Assembly (NCBI GenBank): GCA_037130455.1
Contig: JBAXSZ010000022.1
Location: 1 to 25,695 of the forward strand
Origin: CAIMZW01 sp037130455
GTDB lineage: Bacteria; Actinomycetota; Actinomycetes; Nanopelagicales; Nanopelagicaceae
Direction of reading: 5' to 3'
Length of the DNA stretch: 25,695 nucleotides
Of this stretch, positions 6,822 to 14,190 are shown piece by piece. Under the pieces are notes generated by a model that saw nothing but the letters and a program-made list of their open reading frames with translations, made no database searches and was not told the origin of the DNA. The number at the start of each line of letters is the position of its first letter. Position 1 is the stretch's first letter. A program made the position numbers and the translations under genes.

Positions 6822-8420
6822 GTGATAGCCACCCAAAGCCTTGAACTTCGCGCCGGAGCCAGATTGCTAGTCAGCGGTGTCTCAGTGAGAATTAACCATG
6901 GTGACCGAATTGGCTTTGTAGGTCGTAATGGAGCTGGCAAGAGCACTCTGGCCAAAGTCCTCGCTGGAGAAAACCTACCTGCAGGCGGACAAGTGACCAG
7001 AACTGGAACTATTGGCTATCTCCCCCAAGACCCTCGAACTGGGGACCAAGAAGAGACCGTTATCAATCGAATCCTCTCGGCCCGCGGCCTAGATCAAATC
7101 GTGGCCCGCATGCGCAAAGCCGAAGAGGCAATGGCAACCGCTGCCCCAGAAGACCTGGAACTTGCCCTGGACCGATATTCCCGCGTCGATAACGAGTTCA
7201 ACGCCGCCGGCGGGTATGCCGCATCTAGCGAAGCCGAATCGATCGCCACCAATTTAGGGTTGCCCGATCGCCTCTTCGATGAAGCTTTGGGCGTACTCAG
7301 CGGTGGACAACGACGAAGAGTCGAACTAGCTCGCTTACTTTTCAGCGGCGCCGAAACATTGCTTCTAGATGAGCCCACTAACCACTTGGATGCCGAATCC
7401 ATCGCCTGGCTCCGCGACTACCTGGCCAAATATTCCGGCGGATTGGTTGTCATCAGTCACGACGTGGCATTGATTGAAACGGTAGTGAATAAGGTCTTCT
7501 ACATCGATGGAAATCGAAATGTCATTGATGTTTACAACATGGGATGGAAAAAGTATCTGCAACAGCGCGAACAAGATGAGCATCGTCGCAAGAAGGAACG
7601 CGCAAATGCCGAAAAGAAAGCTGCCATTTTAGAGAAGCAGGGCGAAAAAATGCGCGCGAAGGCTTCCAAGGCCAAAGCGGCACAAGGTATGTTGCGTCGC
7701 GCCGAACAATTGGTATCTGGTTTGGAAGATGTTCGACGAAGCGACAAGGTCGCTAAATTGCGCTTTCCTACTCCAGCACCTTGTGGGAAAACTCCTCTTA
7801 CTGCCGAGGGTTTAAGTAAGTCTTATGGTTCTTTGGAAGTTTTCACAGATGTAGATCTTGCTATCGATCGCAGTTCTCGCGTTGTTATTTTGGGGCTCAA
7901 CGGCGCTGGTAAAACTACCTTGCTTGGAATTCTGGGCGGAGACAAAGAATCAGATACCGGAAGCGTTAGCCATGGCCACGGACTAAAAATCGGTTACTAC
8001 ACTCAGGAACACGAATCATTAGATTTCGAACGAACTGTTCTAGAAAACATGTTGGCTTCGGGTGAAAAAATCGGCGAACCTCAAGCACGTCAAGTTCTTG
8101 GGTCTTTTCTCTTCTCCGGTGACGATGTCCACAAGCCAGTAAAGGTTCTCAGCGGCGGCGAGCGAACCCGCCTTGCACTAGCAACCCTTGTAGTCGGCTC
8201 GGCTAACGTTTTACTGTTAGATGAACCAACGAACAACTTGGACCCGGCATCCCGAGATGAAATTTTGGCGGCTTTGGGTGAATACCAAGGTGCGGTTGTG
8301 TTGGTCAGCCACGACGAGGGCGCCGTGAGGGCATTGAAACCGGATCGAGTATTGCTTCTTCCAGATGGCGATGAAGATCTATGGAACGATCAATACCTAG
8401 ATCTCATCGCCCTGGAATAA
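6822..8420 (+). CDS. ABC-F family ATP-binding protein
   Basis: A 532-residue soluble protein with two ABC ATPase domains and no membrane part, the layout of ABC-F proteins that act on ribosomes in translation or antibiotic protection. Domain 1: Walker A GRNGAGKS (34-41), signature LSGGQ (159-163), Walker B LLLDEPTNHLD. The linker (about 235-305) is Lys/Arg/Glu-rich and helical. Domain 2: GLNGAGKT (358-365), LSGGE (443-447), LLLDEPTNNLD. All catalytic motifs are intact. The GTG start has no clear Shine-Dalgarno, so a leaderless mRNA is possible. Which ABC-F subfamily it belongs to is not decided here. It ends five bases from the convergent aminotransferase gene. Confidence 0.92.
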   Translation: MIATQSLELRAGARLLVSGVSVRINHGDRIGFVGRNGAGKSTLAKVLAGENLPAGGQVTRTGTIGYLPQDPRTGDQEETVINRILSARGLDQIVARMRKAEEAMATAAPEDLELALDRYSRVDNEFNAAGGYAASSEAESIATNLGLPDRLFDEALGVLSGGQRRRVELARLLFSGAETLLLDEPTNHLDAESIAWLRDYLAKYSGGLVVISHDVALIETVVNKVFYIDGNRNVIDVYNMGWKKYLQQREQDEHRRKKERANAEKKAAILEKQGEKMRAKASKAKAAQGMLRRAEQLVSGLEDVRRSDKVAKLRFPTPAPCGKTPLTAEGLSKSYGSLEVFTDVDLAIDRSSRVVILGLNGAGKTTLLGILGGDKESDTGSVSHGHGLKIGYYTQEHESLDFERTVLENMLASGEKIGEPQARQVLGSFLFSGDDVHKPVKVLSGGERTRLALATLVVGSANVLLLDEPTNNLDPASRDEILAALGEYQGAVVLVSHDEGAVRALKPDRVLLLPDGDEDLWNDQYLDLIALE

Positions 8421-8425
8421 CTTCT

Positions 8426-9652
8426 TTAACTTCTCAGCGCAACCGCAATCTCTCGGAAATCTTCCACCAAGATGTCGATCTCTTTTTGAGTATGCGCTAA
8501 GGAAATTAGCCATTGCTCGTCTAATCCTGGAGGTGTGATGATTCCTCGGTTGAGCGACCACAACCAGGACAACTCAGCAACACCAAAGTCTGTGGCCTTG
8601 TAGTCGCGATAGTTTCGTACTGGGGTTTCTGACCACGTCACACAACCTTTGACGCCGAAACCAACGGTATGAGCCGGTAGTTCATATTCATCAATGATTG
8701 TCGAGATGCGGTTCAATGCATTGAGGTTGAGCGCCTCAGCTGCACCGAGCGCTTCAGGAGTACAGATGCGGTCAATTGCCCTGACACCAGCCATCGCCAA
8801 TGGATTGCCATTGAAAGTACCGAAGTGAGCCATGCGACCATCAGCGACTGCGTCCATGATCTCTTTACGACCACCGAATGCAGCAACCGGGATTCCACCA
8901 CCGATGGATTTAGCTAAACAAATAAGATCAGGCTTGACACCAATTCGTTGGGCTGCCCCGCCCGCTCCTGCTGTGAGTCCAGTTTTGACTTCATCGAAGA
9001 TCAGGAGCACGCCATAGCGATCACAGAGTTCACGAACAGCTGCAAGATAACCTTCATCAGGAAGTACGATTCCCAAGTTTTCCAGAACTGGTTCCAGAAT
9101 TAGACAAGCAATGGAAGAGGAATCGCTGATGAAGCGACGCTCGAGCGCATCCAGATTATTAAATGGAACGACAAATACCACTCCTGGGTTAGTTCCTTCT
9201 GGAACCACGGGATGAGGATCTTCGGCCGGGCCGGCCACATCCAAAGCTGGCTTTGCCGACACGGTCAACGGATCGTAACTACCGTGATAGCCGCCTTCGA
9301 TCTTCACGATCGCAGGTTTTCCGGTGAAAGCTTTCGCTAACCGAACTGCATACATTGTTGCTTCCGTACCCGAGTTTGCAAAGCGAACTTGGTCAATGGC
9401 AAAACGACGACAAATTCGTTCGGCGGCATCTCTAGAAATTGGCGATGGAGTCACAAAGAGCATCCCTTGCTCTAGGGCGATCTTTGTTTCTTTCACAACT
9501 TCTGGATTGAGGTGACCGGCCAACATTGCGCCAAAACCCATGGAAAGATCTAAGAGCTCTCGACCATCGACATCAGTCATATATGCGCCTTTGGCGGAAA
9601 CTATTGAGATCGGATATGGATCCCAGTGTTGAAAGCTAGAGGGAACTCCCAT
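8426..9652 (-). CDS. Class III PLP-dependent aminotransferase, HemL-like
   Basis: A 408-residue fold-type I aminotransferase. The cofactor lysine is in AKSIGGGIP (Lys248), with SGTEA (94-98) for phosphate binding, YHG (122-124), FDEVKTG (Asp220, Glu221) and GTFNGNP. The spacing and AKSIGGGIPVAAFGG resemble glutamate-1-semialdehyde 2,1-aminomutase, but the setting among amine-catabolic genes rather than haem genes suggests a catabolic transaminase or mutase for an amino acid or amine. The substrate is not determinable here. No Shine-Dalgarno precedes the ATG, so it may be leaderless or begin slightly differently. Upstream is a 378-base gap that must hold its promoter. Confidence 0.85.
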   Translation of the reverse strand: MGVPSSFQHWDPYPISIVSAKGAYMTDVDGRELLDLSMGFGAMLAGHLNPEVVKETKIALEQGMLFVTPSPISRDAAERICRRFAIDQVRFANSGTEATMYAVRLAKAFTGKPAIVKIEGGYHGSYDPLTVSAKPALDVAGPAEDPHPVVPEGTNPGVVFVVPFNNLDALERRFISDSSSIACLILEPVLENLGIVLPDEGYLAAVRELCDRYGVLLIFDEVKTGLTAGAGGAAQRIGVKPDLICLAKSIGGGIPVAAFGGRKEIMDAVADGRMAHFGTFNGNPLAMAGVRAIDRICTPEALGAAEALNLNALNRISTIIDEYELPAHTVGFGVKGCVTWSETPVRNYRDYKATDFGVAELSWLWSLNRGIITPPGLDEQWLISLAHTQKEIDILVEDFREIAVALRS

Positions 9653-10030
9653 AGGAATTGTCTGGAGAGCTAAAGTGCTTTCTACCCCTGAGGCAAATGT
9701 GGAGTGAGTGAAACGATCCCATTCCGCTGCAAGTAAGGATTTTACCTTCGTGCGGTCAACGGGCTTTGAAGCGGTTGGTAACTTGCGAAACGTTTGTGGT
9801 TTTAGAGTTCAGGTCATTTTAGAAATGTGTACATTTGTTATTCGGTCGAAACCGACTTTTAATGCACATGCTCCTTTTTCTATTGTGGTTCATTGAGTTG
9901 CTTGACCGCGAAGGTAGCAGAAACTCCTTGAAAGTTCACACAATTTCTCAAAAAGTTGCAAAGGTTGGACATTTTTTCGAATTTAATCAAGCCAAATTGG
10001 ATCTTTTTTGAAAAAAAATCCAATAAGCAG
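9653..10030. other. 378-base intergenic stretch upstream of the aminotransferase
   Basis: No convincing gene lies here; a 62-codon frame on the plus strand has no family features. It must contain the promoter of the minus-strand aminotransferase. Visible structures: an imperfect hairpin with CCGC (9724-9727) and GCGG (9752-9755) enclosing AAGG/CCTT, which would lie in the aminotransferase 5' leader if transcription begins far upstream; a small TCGGT-cgaa-ACCGA hairpin near 9842-9855; and, at its right end, the AT-rich hairpin listed separately. I do not recognise a known riboswitch. Confidence 0.4.
9996..10024 (-). terminator. AT-rich hairpin after the choline-kinase-like gene
   Basis: ATTGGAT (9996-10002) and ATCCAAT (10018-10024) form a perfect seven-base-pair stem. 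Between them a T6 run and an A7 run can extend the helix. Read on the minus strand it begins seven bases after the stop of the kinase-like gene, and the T-run lies inside the stem rather than after it. It is the likely 3' end of that transcript, although low GC makes it a weak terminator. Confidence 0.5.
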
Positions 10031-10969
10031 CTAAAGCTCCTTGGCGGCAGCGATGGTCAAAAAACGCTGATATTGAGGCGAAGCAAAGAGTGTTCGGCAA
10101 TCTTCGTACTTTTCCATTCCCCAATTCCAAAAATCGAATTCAATGGTCGAGATCGCCGATTGAATCGAAGCCCACAAAGTCCAACCGTATTTCGCGAAAA
10201 CCGCATACAACCAAGCTCGCGCGAACTGCTCCGGGCTAGAGCGTTGAAAATAGAAGGTCACTAACTCTTCCAAAGACTCAATCGGCAAAACTGCCTCTGA
10301 CCAAATATTGCCCAGTTCAAAGCATCGATCATTATTTCCAGAATACTCGTAATCGATAAGCCAAATCTTTTCCCCATCATCAATGAAATTGCCTGGGAGT
10401 AAATCGTTGTTACAGGGAACCAGCGATTGGGCATTAATCTGCAAGACCTTCTTCAAGCGCAAAATGTCATCTGCCAAATCCACATAATCTGATGGAATGT
10501 GAAATCCTTTTTCCAGCACGATTTTGAGATATCGCTGTTGAATATCAAACATATTGAACTCTCGGGCAAAAGGATTACTGGCATGAAGATTCCGACATGA
10601 AGTCGCGATGCGCTCCATATTCACACTCACGTCAACGGATGAGAAAGTTCTTCCAGGAAGGAATCCGATAACTAAGAGCCCGGCGCCTGGAATGAAATCG
10701 TAAACTGGCGCACCAACCTTGGCTGCCGCCGCAATTTTGGAATTTTGGTATTCGCAATCGCGGTCAATTGCTAAGAAAGAAGACTCGTTGCTAGATATTC
10801 GGGCCACATAATCGGCAGTAGGAGTCACCACCTTAAAGTTTCGGTTGGTGATACCACCAGAAAGTTCTGAAACCGATATTCGATTGGTGAGAAACGAAGA
10901 TCGGTCGAGAAGCAAACCGTAGGTGTCTTCTATCTCAATCGCAGACAAAGCCATAGTCGCAGGATACAT
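10031..10969 (-). CDS. Choline/ethanolamine kinase-like phosphotransferase (APH fold)
   Basis: A 312-residue protein of the aminoglycoside-phosphotransferase/choline-kinase fold. The N-lobe shows SGGITNRNFKV (37-47), typical of choline-kinase-like proteins. The catalytic loop is NNDLLPGN (187-194), where the usual His is Asn but the catalytic Asp and the metal-binding Asn are kept. LIDYEYSGNNDRCFELGN (from 204) is the second Brenner-type motif. It may phosphorylate choline, ethanolamine or a related amino alcohol. Starts at 11017, 10969 and 10954 are possible; 10969 was chosen because it avoids overlap with the divergent oxidoreductase and has GGAAG upstream. The two start codons are then only seven bases apart. 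Confidence 0.72.
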   Translation of the reverse strand: MYPATMALSAIEIEDTYGLLLDRSSFLTNRISVSELSGGITNRNFKVVTPTADYVARISSNESSFLAIDRDCEYQNSKIAAAAKVGAPVYDFIPGAGLLVIGFLPGRTFSSVDVSVNMERIATSCRNLHASNPFAREFNMFDIQQRYLKIVLEKGFHIPSDYVDLADDILRLKKVLQINAQSLVPCNNDLLPGNFIDDGEKIWLIDYEYSGNNDRCFELGNIWSEAVLPIESLEELVTFYFQRSSPEQFARAWLYAVFAKYGWTLWASIQSAISTIEFDFWNWGMEKYEDCRTLFASPQYQRFLTIAAAKEL

Positions 10970-10976
10970 TTCTGCA

Positions 10977-13424
10977 ATGGCTTCCAACGAGATCCCTAGC
11001 CGAGCAAGAATTGTCATTATTGGTGGCGGCGTAGGCGGAACATCTGTTGCCTACCATTTGGCGGCATTGGGCCAGAGTGATGTGGTCTTGTTAGACCGTA
11101 GTGACCTGACCTCTGGGTCTACCTTCCATTCGGCAGGATTAGTAGGTCAACTGCGCGCCGACCCCACCCTTACCAAGATGAATATGCATTCCGTCGCCCT
11201 TTATCGAGAATTGGAACAGAGTGAAACTCCGCCCAGTTGGAAAGAGTGCGGCAGTATCAAACTAGCCTCATCACCAGAACGTATGGAGGAAATTCGTCGG
11301 CAAATCGGTTGGGCCAGGTCCTTTGATTTAGATCTCCATGAAATTTCACCACAAGAAGCCAAGAATCTCTTTCCCCTCATCGATCTAGATGGTGTGGTCG
11401 GGGCTTGCTTCATGCCTTCCGATGGACAGGTAGACCCATCGCAATTAGCTCACGCTTTAGCTAGTGGTGCTCGCCGCAAGGGAGTGCAGATCCGCACCCA
11501 CACCCGAGTGTTGGCTATTAGAACTGAGAATGGACGCGTTCTCGGCGTTGAAACCGATAAGGGTTACATTGAATGCGAAATCGTCGTGAATTGCGGGGGT
11601 ATGTTCGCGCCAGAGATAGGTCGCTTGGTGGATGTGCGAATTCCAATCATTCCTATGAGTCATCAATACCTCATCACTGAAAACTTCCTTCCTTCGGATG
11701 GCACCACGCTTCCCTCGCTTCGAGATCCAGATTTGCTGATCTACTTCCGCCAAGAAGTGAATGGGTTGGTTATGGGCGGGTACGAAAGACAATCGCGTCC
11801 ATGGACCGCATCGCGTGAATCTTTAGACCACATCCCTTCAGACTTCAATGGCAAATTACTTCCGGAAGAATGGGAGCGCTTTGAAGAGATTGCGATTAAT
11901 TCTCAAAAGAGAATTCCCAAGATGGCAGAAATCGGAGTCAAGAATTTTATCAATGGACCAGAAGGGTTCACTCCCGATAATGAATTTTGTTTAGGTGAAA
12001 CCGAAGTTGGTGGCTTCTATGTTGCCGCTGGATTTTGTGCTCATGGAATCGCCGGCGCAGGTGGTATCGGTAAAGTTATGGCCGAATGGATCATCGGCAA
12101 TGAACCGCCCATGGACCTTTGGCATATGGATATCCGCAGGTTCGGAACGGCTTACCGCTCTCCCGCGTTCACAATGGACCGAGTTCAAGAAAATTATGAA
12201 GAGTATTACGACATTCATTATCCCGGCGAAGAACGCAAAAGCGCCCGCCCTCATAACATCTCCCCCATGTACCAGTGGCATAAAGACCATGGCGCTGTCT
12301 TCGGCGAAAAGGCTAGTTGGGAACGCGTCAATTTCTATCAAGTGAAAACCAGTGACGATTCGACTCGACCGTATGGATGGGCAGGCAAGAATTGGTCGCC
12401 ATTCGTACAAGAAGAACACAAGGTGACGCGAGAAATTGCTGGGCTATATGACGAATCCAGCTTCTCTAAAATTTCCGTTAAAGGTGTCAATGCCGGAAGA
12501 TTCCTCAACTTAGTCTGCGCTAATAATGTTGTTAAAGGGATAGGCCGAACTACCTACACGCAAGCACTCAATTCCAAGGGTGGGATCGAATCCGATTACA
12601 CCGTGACTGGTGTTGGCGAGAATGAGTATCTGATTATTACGGGCACCGCATTTGGAGTTCATGACATGGAATGGCTTCGTAAAATGCGACGCCAAAACGA
12701 CTTTGACGATGTAGAAATCCTAGACATCACCTCTTCCTTGGCCGTCATAGGAATTTGGGGACCAAAGGCGCGGGAGATTTTACAAGAGGTTACCGAATAC
12801 AACCTCTCTCATGAGAATTTCCCATTTATGCATTCGCGAGAAATTATTATTGCGGGGATTTCGTTGCGGGCTACTCGCATCACCTATGTTGGCGAATTAG
12901 GTTGGGAGCTCTATGTTCCGTCGGAAAATGCGCTGGTGGTATGGGAAGAAATCGAACGAGCGGGCTCGCCTCTGGGTATGCGCCCCTGCGGATACCGCGC
13001 CATTGAATCCCTTCGCTTAGAAAAAGGTTATCGAGCTTGGGGCATGGAAATTAATACCGAGACCACGCCTTATGAATCCGGCTTGGGATTTGCTGTCTCC
13101 ATGAAAAAAGATGAGTTTGTCGGCAGACTGGCTCTGGAAGCAAAGATAGTTCCGACCCGAACCTTGGTGGCTATTACCTTCGATGACATTAAGCGCACGC
13201 CGCTAGGAAACGAACCAATCCGCATAAGTGGGAAAGTCATCGGTCGGATGAAAAGTGGCGGTCAGGGTTATTCCATTGGCAAGTCGATTGGTTACGCCTA
13301 TTTGCCCGTCGAAGCGTCCCAGGTCGGAACAACGGTCTCGGTAGAGTTTTTTGGTCAATGGCACGATGGCACCATTTGCGCCGAGCCACTTTACGATCCA
13401 ACTGGCTCTAAGATTCGGTCGTGA
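10977..13424 (+). CDS. FAD-dependent oxidoreductase with GcvT domain (dimethylglycine/sarcosine dehydrogenase-like)
   Basis: An 815-residue two-domain enzyme. The N-terminal FAD domain opens with IVIIGGGVGG (12-21). STFHSAGLVG contains His51, equivalent to the histidine that binds FAD covalently in dimethylglycine dehydrogenase. The C-terminal half is a GcvT/aminomethyltransferase fold (GLYDESSFSKISVKG, ITYVGELGWELYVP, GYRAIESLRLEKGYRAWG), which in this family passes the released methyl carbon to tetrahydrofolate. The probable role is oxidative N-demethylation of a methylated glycine or similar amine. The ATG at 10977 fits the family N-terminus. Its stop overlaps the GTG of the next gene by four bases (GTGA), so the two are translationally coupled. 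The precise substrate is unproven. Confidence 0.85.
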   Translation: MASNEIPSRARIVIIGGGVGGTSVAYHLAALGQSDVVLLDRSDLTSGSTFHSAGLVGQLRADPTLTKMNMHSVALYRELEQSETPPSWKECGSIKLASSPERMEEIRRQIGWARSFDLDLHEISPQEAKNLFPLIDLDGVVGACFMPSDGQVDPSQLAHALASGARRKGVQIRTHTRVLAIRTENGRVLGVETDKGYIECEIVVNCGGMFAPEIGRLVDVRIPIIPMSHQYLITENFLPSDGTTLPSLRDPDLLIYFRQEVNGLVMGGYERQSRPWTASRESLDHIPSDFNGKLLPEEWERFEEIAINSQKRIPKMAEIGVKNFINGPEGFTPDNEFCLGETEVGGFYVAAGFCAHGIAGAGGIGKVMAEWIIGNEPPMDLWHMDIRRFGTAYRSPAFTMDRVQENYEEYYDIHYPGEERKSARPHNISPMYQWHKDHGAVFGEKASWERVNFYQVKTSDDSTRPYGWAGKNWSPFVQEEHKVTREIAGLYDESSFSKISVKGVNAGRFLNLVCANNVVKGIGRTTYTQALNSKGGIESDYTVTGVGENEYLIITGTAFGVHDMEWLRKMRRQNDFDDVEILDITSSLAVIGIWGPKAREILQEVTEYNLSHENFPFMHSREIIIAGISLRATRITYVGELGWELYVPSENALVVWEEIERAGSPLGMRPCGYRAIESLRLEKGYRAWGMEINTETTPYESGLGFAVSMKKDEFVGRLALEAKIVPTRTLVAITFDDIKRTPLGNEPIRISGKVIGRMKSGGQGYSIGKSIGYAYLPVEASQVGTTVSVEFFGQWHDGTICAEPLYDPTGSKIRS

Positions 13425-14143
13425 CGAAACCAATCATCCTCGCTATCCAAAATGACGAAACCGATCCCCCACATCTGGCTGGCGTTTGGTTACAAGAGTT
13501 TGGTTTCACGATTCAAGTGATTAAGGCCTACGAAGGCGAATCAGTCCCTTCCGCAGTTCCCCAGGGTATTGCCGGCTTATTGCCATTAGGTGGCCACATG
13601 GGGGCTTTAGATGACCACGTTGCCGATTGGCTTCCTAATGAACGTGCCCTGTTAAATGATGCGGTCACTAGAGGGATTCCCATTTTTGCCATCTGCTTAG
13701 GTGCACAACTTTTAGCAGAGGCAACGGGCGGAAAAATTTCTCGGGCAGAAGAAGGCGAGATCGGTATTTACTCTATTGATTTAACGGCTGAAGGCGTTGA
13801 TGATCCGGTCTTTGATATTGAAACTGGTTCCATAGTTGCCCAATGGCATGAGGATTTAGTTTCCACACTTCCACCTAGTGCGGTGCGACTTGCCTCTAGC
13901 CCCTTATGCCCAAACCAAATTTATCGAATCGGTACCACTACATATGCCGTTCAGTTTCATCCCGAAATAGATACTTCCATTATTACCAATTGGGAAGCAA
14001 ATGCAGATAACGCATTTATCGAATCAGGCAAGCAGACCGTCGAACCAGAGATGGCAGCTGCCGAAGCAGAGCTCATTCGAATTTGGAAACCAGTTATTCA
14101 GAATTGGGCCCAGTTAGTGATGAACGAAATCGGCAAAAAGTAA
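13421..14143 (+). CDS. Class I glutamine amidotransferase-like protein
   Basis: A 240-residue protein of the class I amidotransferase fold, close in style to the GMP-synthase glutaminase domain. The catalytic triad is complete: nucleophile Cys92 in FAICLGAQLLA, and His180 with Glu182 in VQFHPEID. PLGGHMGA near 56-62 forms the oxyanion region. There is no synthetase domain, so it probably acts alone as a glutaminase or gamma-glutamyl hydrolase, as stand-alone relatives such as PuuD (a different subfamily) do. The GTG start overlaps the oxidoreductase stop (GTGA), implying the two proteins are needed together. Its end is convergent with the APC permease gene, with a shared hairpin between them. 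Confidence 0.85.
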   Translation: MTKPIILAIQNDETDPPHLAGVWLQEFGFTIQVIKAYEGESVPSAVPQGIAGLLPLGGHMGALDDHVADWLPNERALLNDAVTRGIPIFAICLGAQLLAEATGGKISRAEEGEIGIYSIDLTAEGVDDPVFDIETGSIVAQWHEDLVSTLPPSAVRLASSPLCPNQIYRIGTTTYAVQFHPEIDTSIITNWEANADNAFIESGKQTVEPEMAAAEAELIRIWKPVIQNWAQLVMNEIGKK

Positions 14144-14171
14144 GGCCCCACCTGGAAAATCAAGTGAGGCC
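14144..14171. terminator. Hairpin between convergent amidotransferase and permease genes
   Basis: GGCC-C-CAC (14144-14151) pairs with GTG-A-GGCC (14164-14171), with one mismatch and a 12-base loop. It begins right after the amidotransferase stop. On the minus strand the stem is followed by TTACTTTTTG, so it is the better terminator for the permease transcript; on the plus strand no T-run follows. Confidence 0.45.
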
Positions 14172-14190
14172 CTACTGATTCTAGATCTGG

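Noticed and set aside
9778..9791. GTAAC and GAAAC that resemble a GlnR box upstream of the aminotransferase
   Set aside because: The spacer is four bases, not six, so it does not have the 11-base period of the two other sites.
9708..9896. Open frame of 62 codons on the plus strand in the large intergenic gap
   Set aside because: No ribosome binding site, no family motif and a composition like non-coding DNA; it is opposite to the direction of the gene whose leader it occupies.
10923..10976. Upstream in-frame start that lengthens the FAD/GcvT oxidoreductase by 18 residues
   Set aside because: The extra residues do not resemble the family N-terminus and would overlap further into the divergent gene.
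11991..12419. Long open frame (142 codons) antisense to the FAD/GcvT oxidoreductase
   Set aside because: The opposite strand has clear conserved enzyme motifs throughout; the antisense frame has none.
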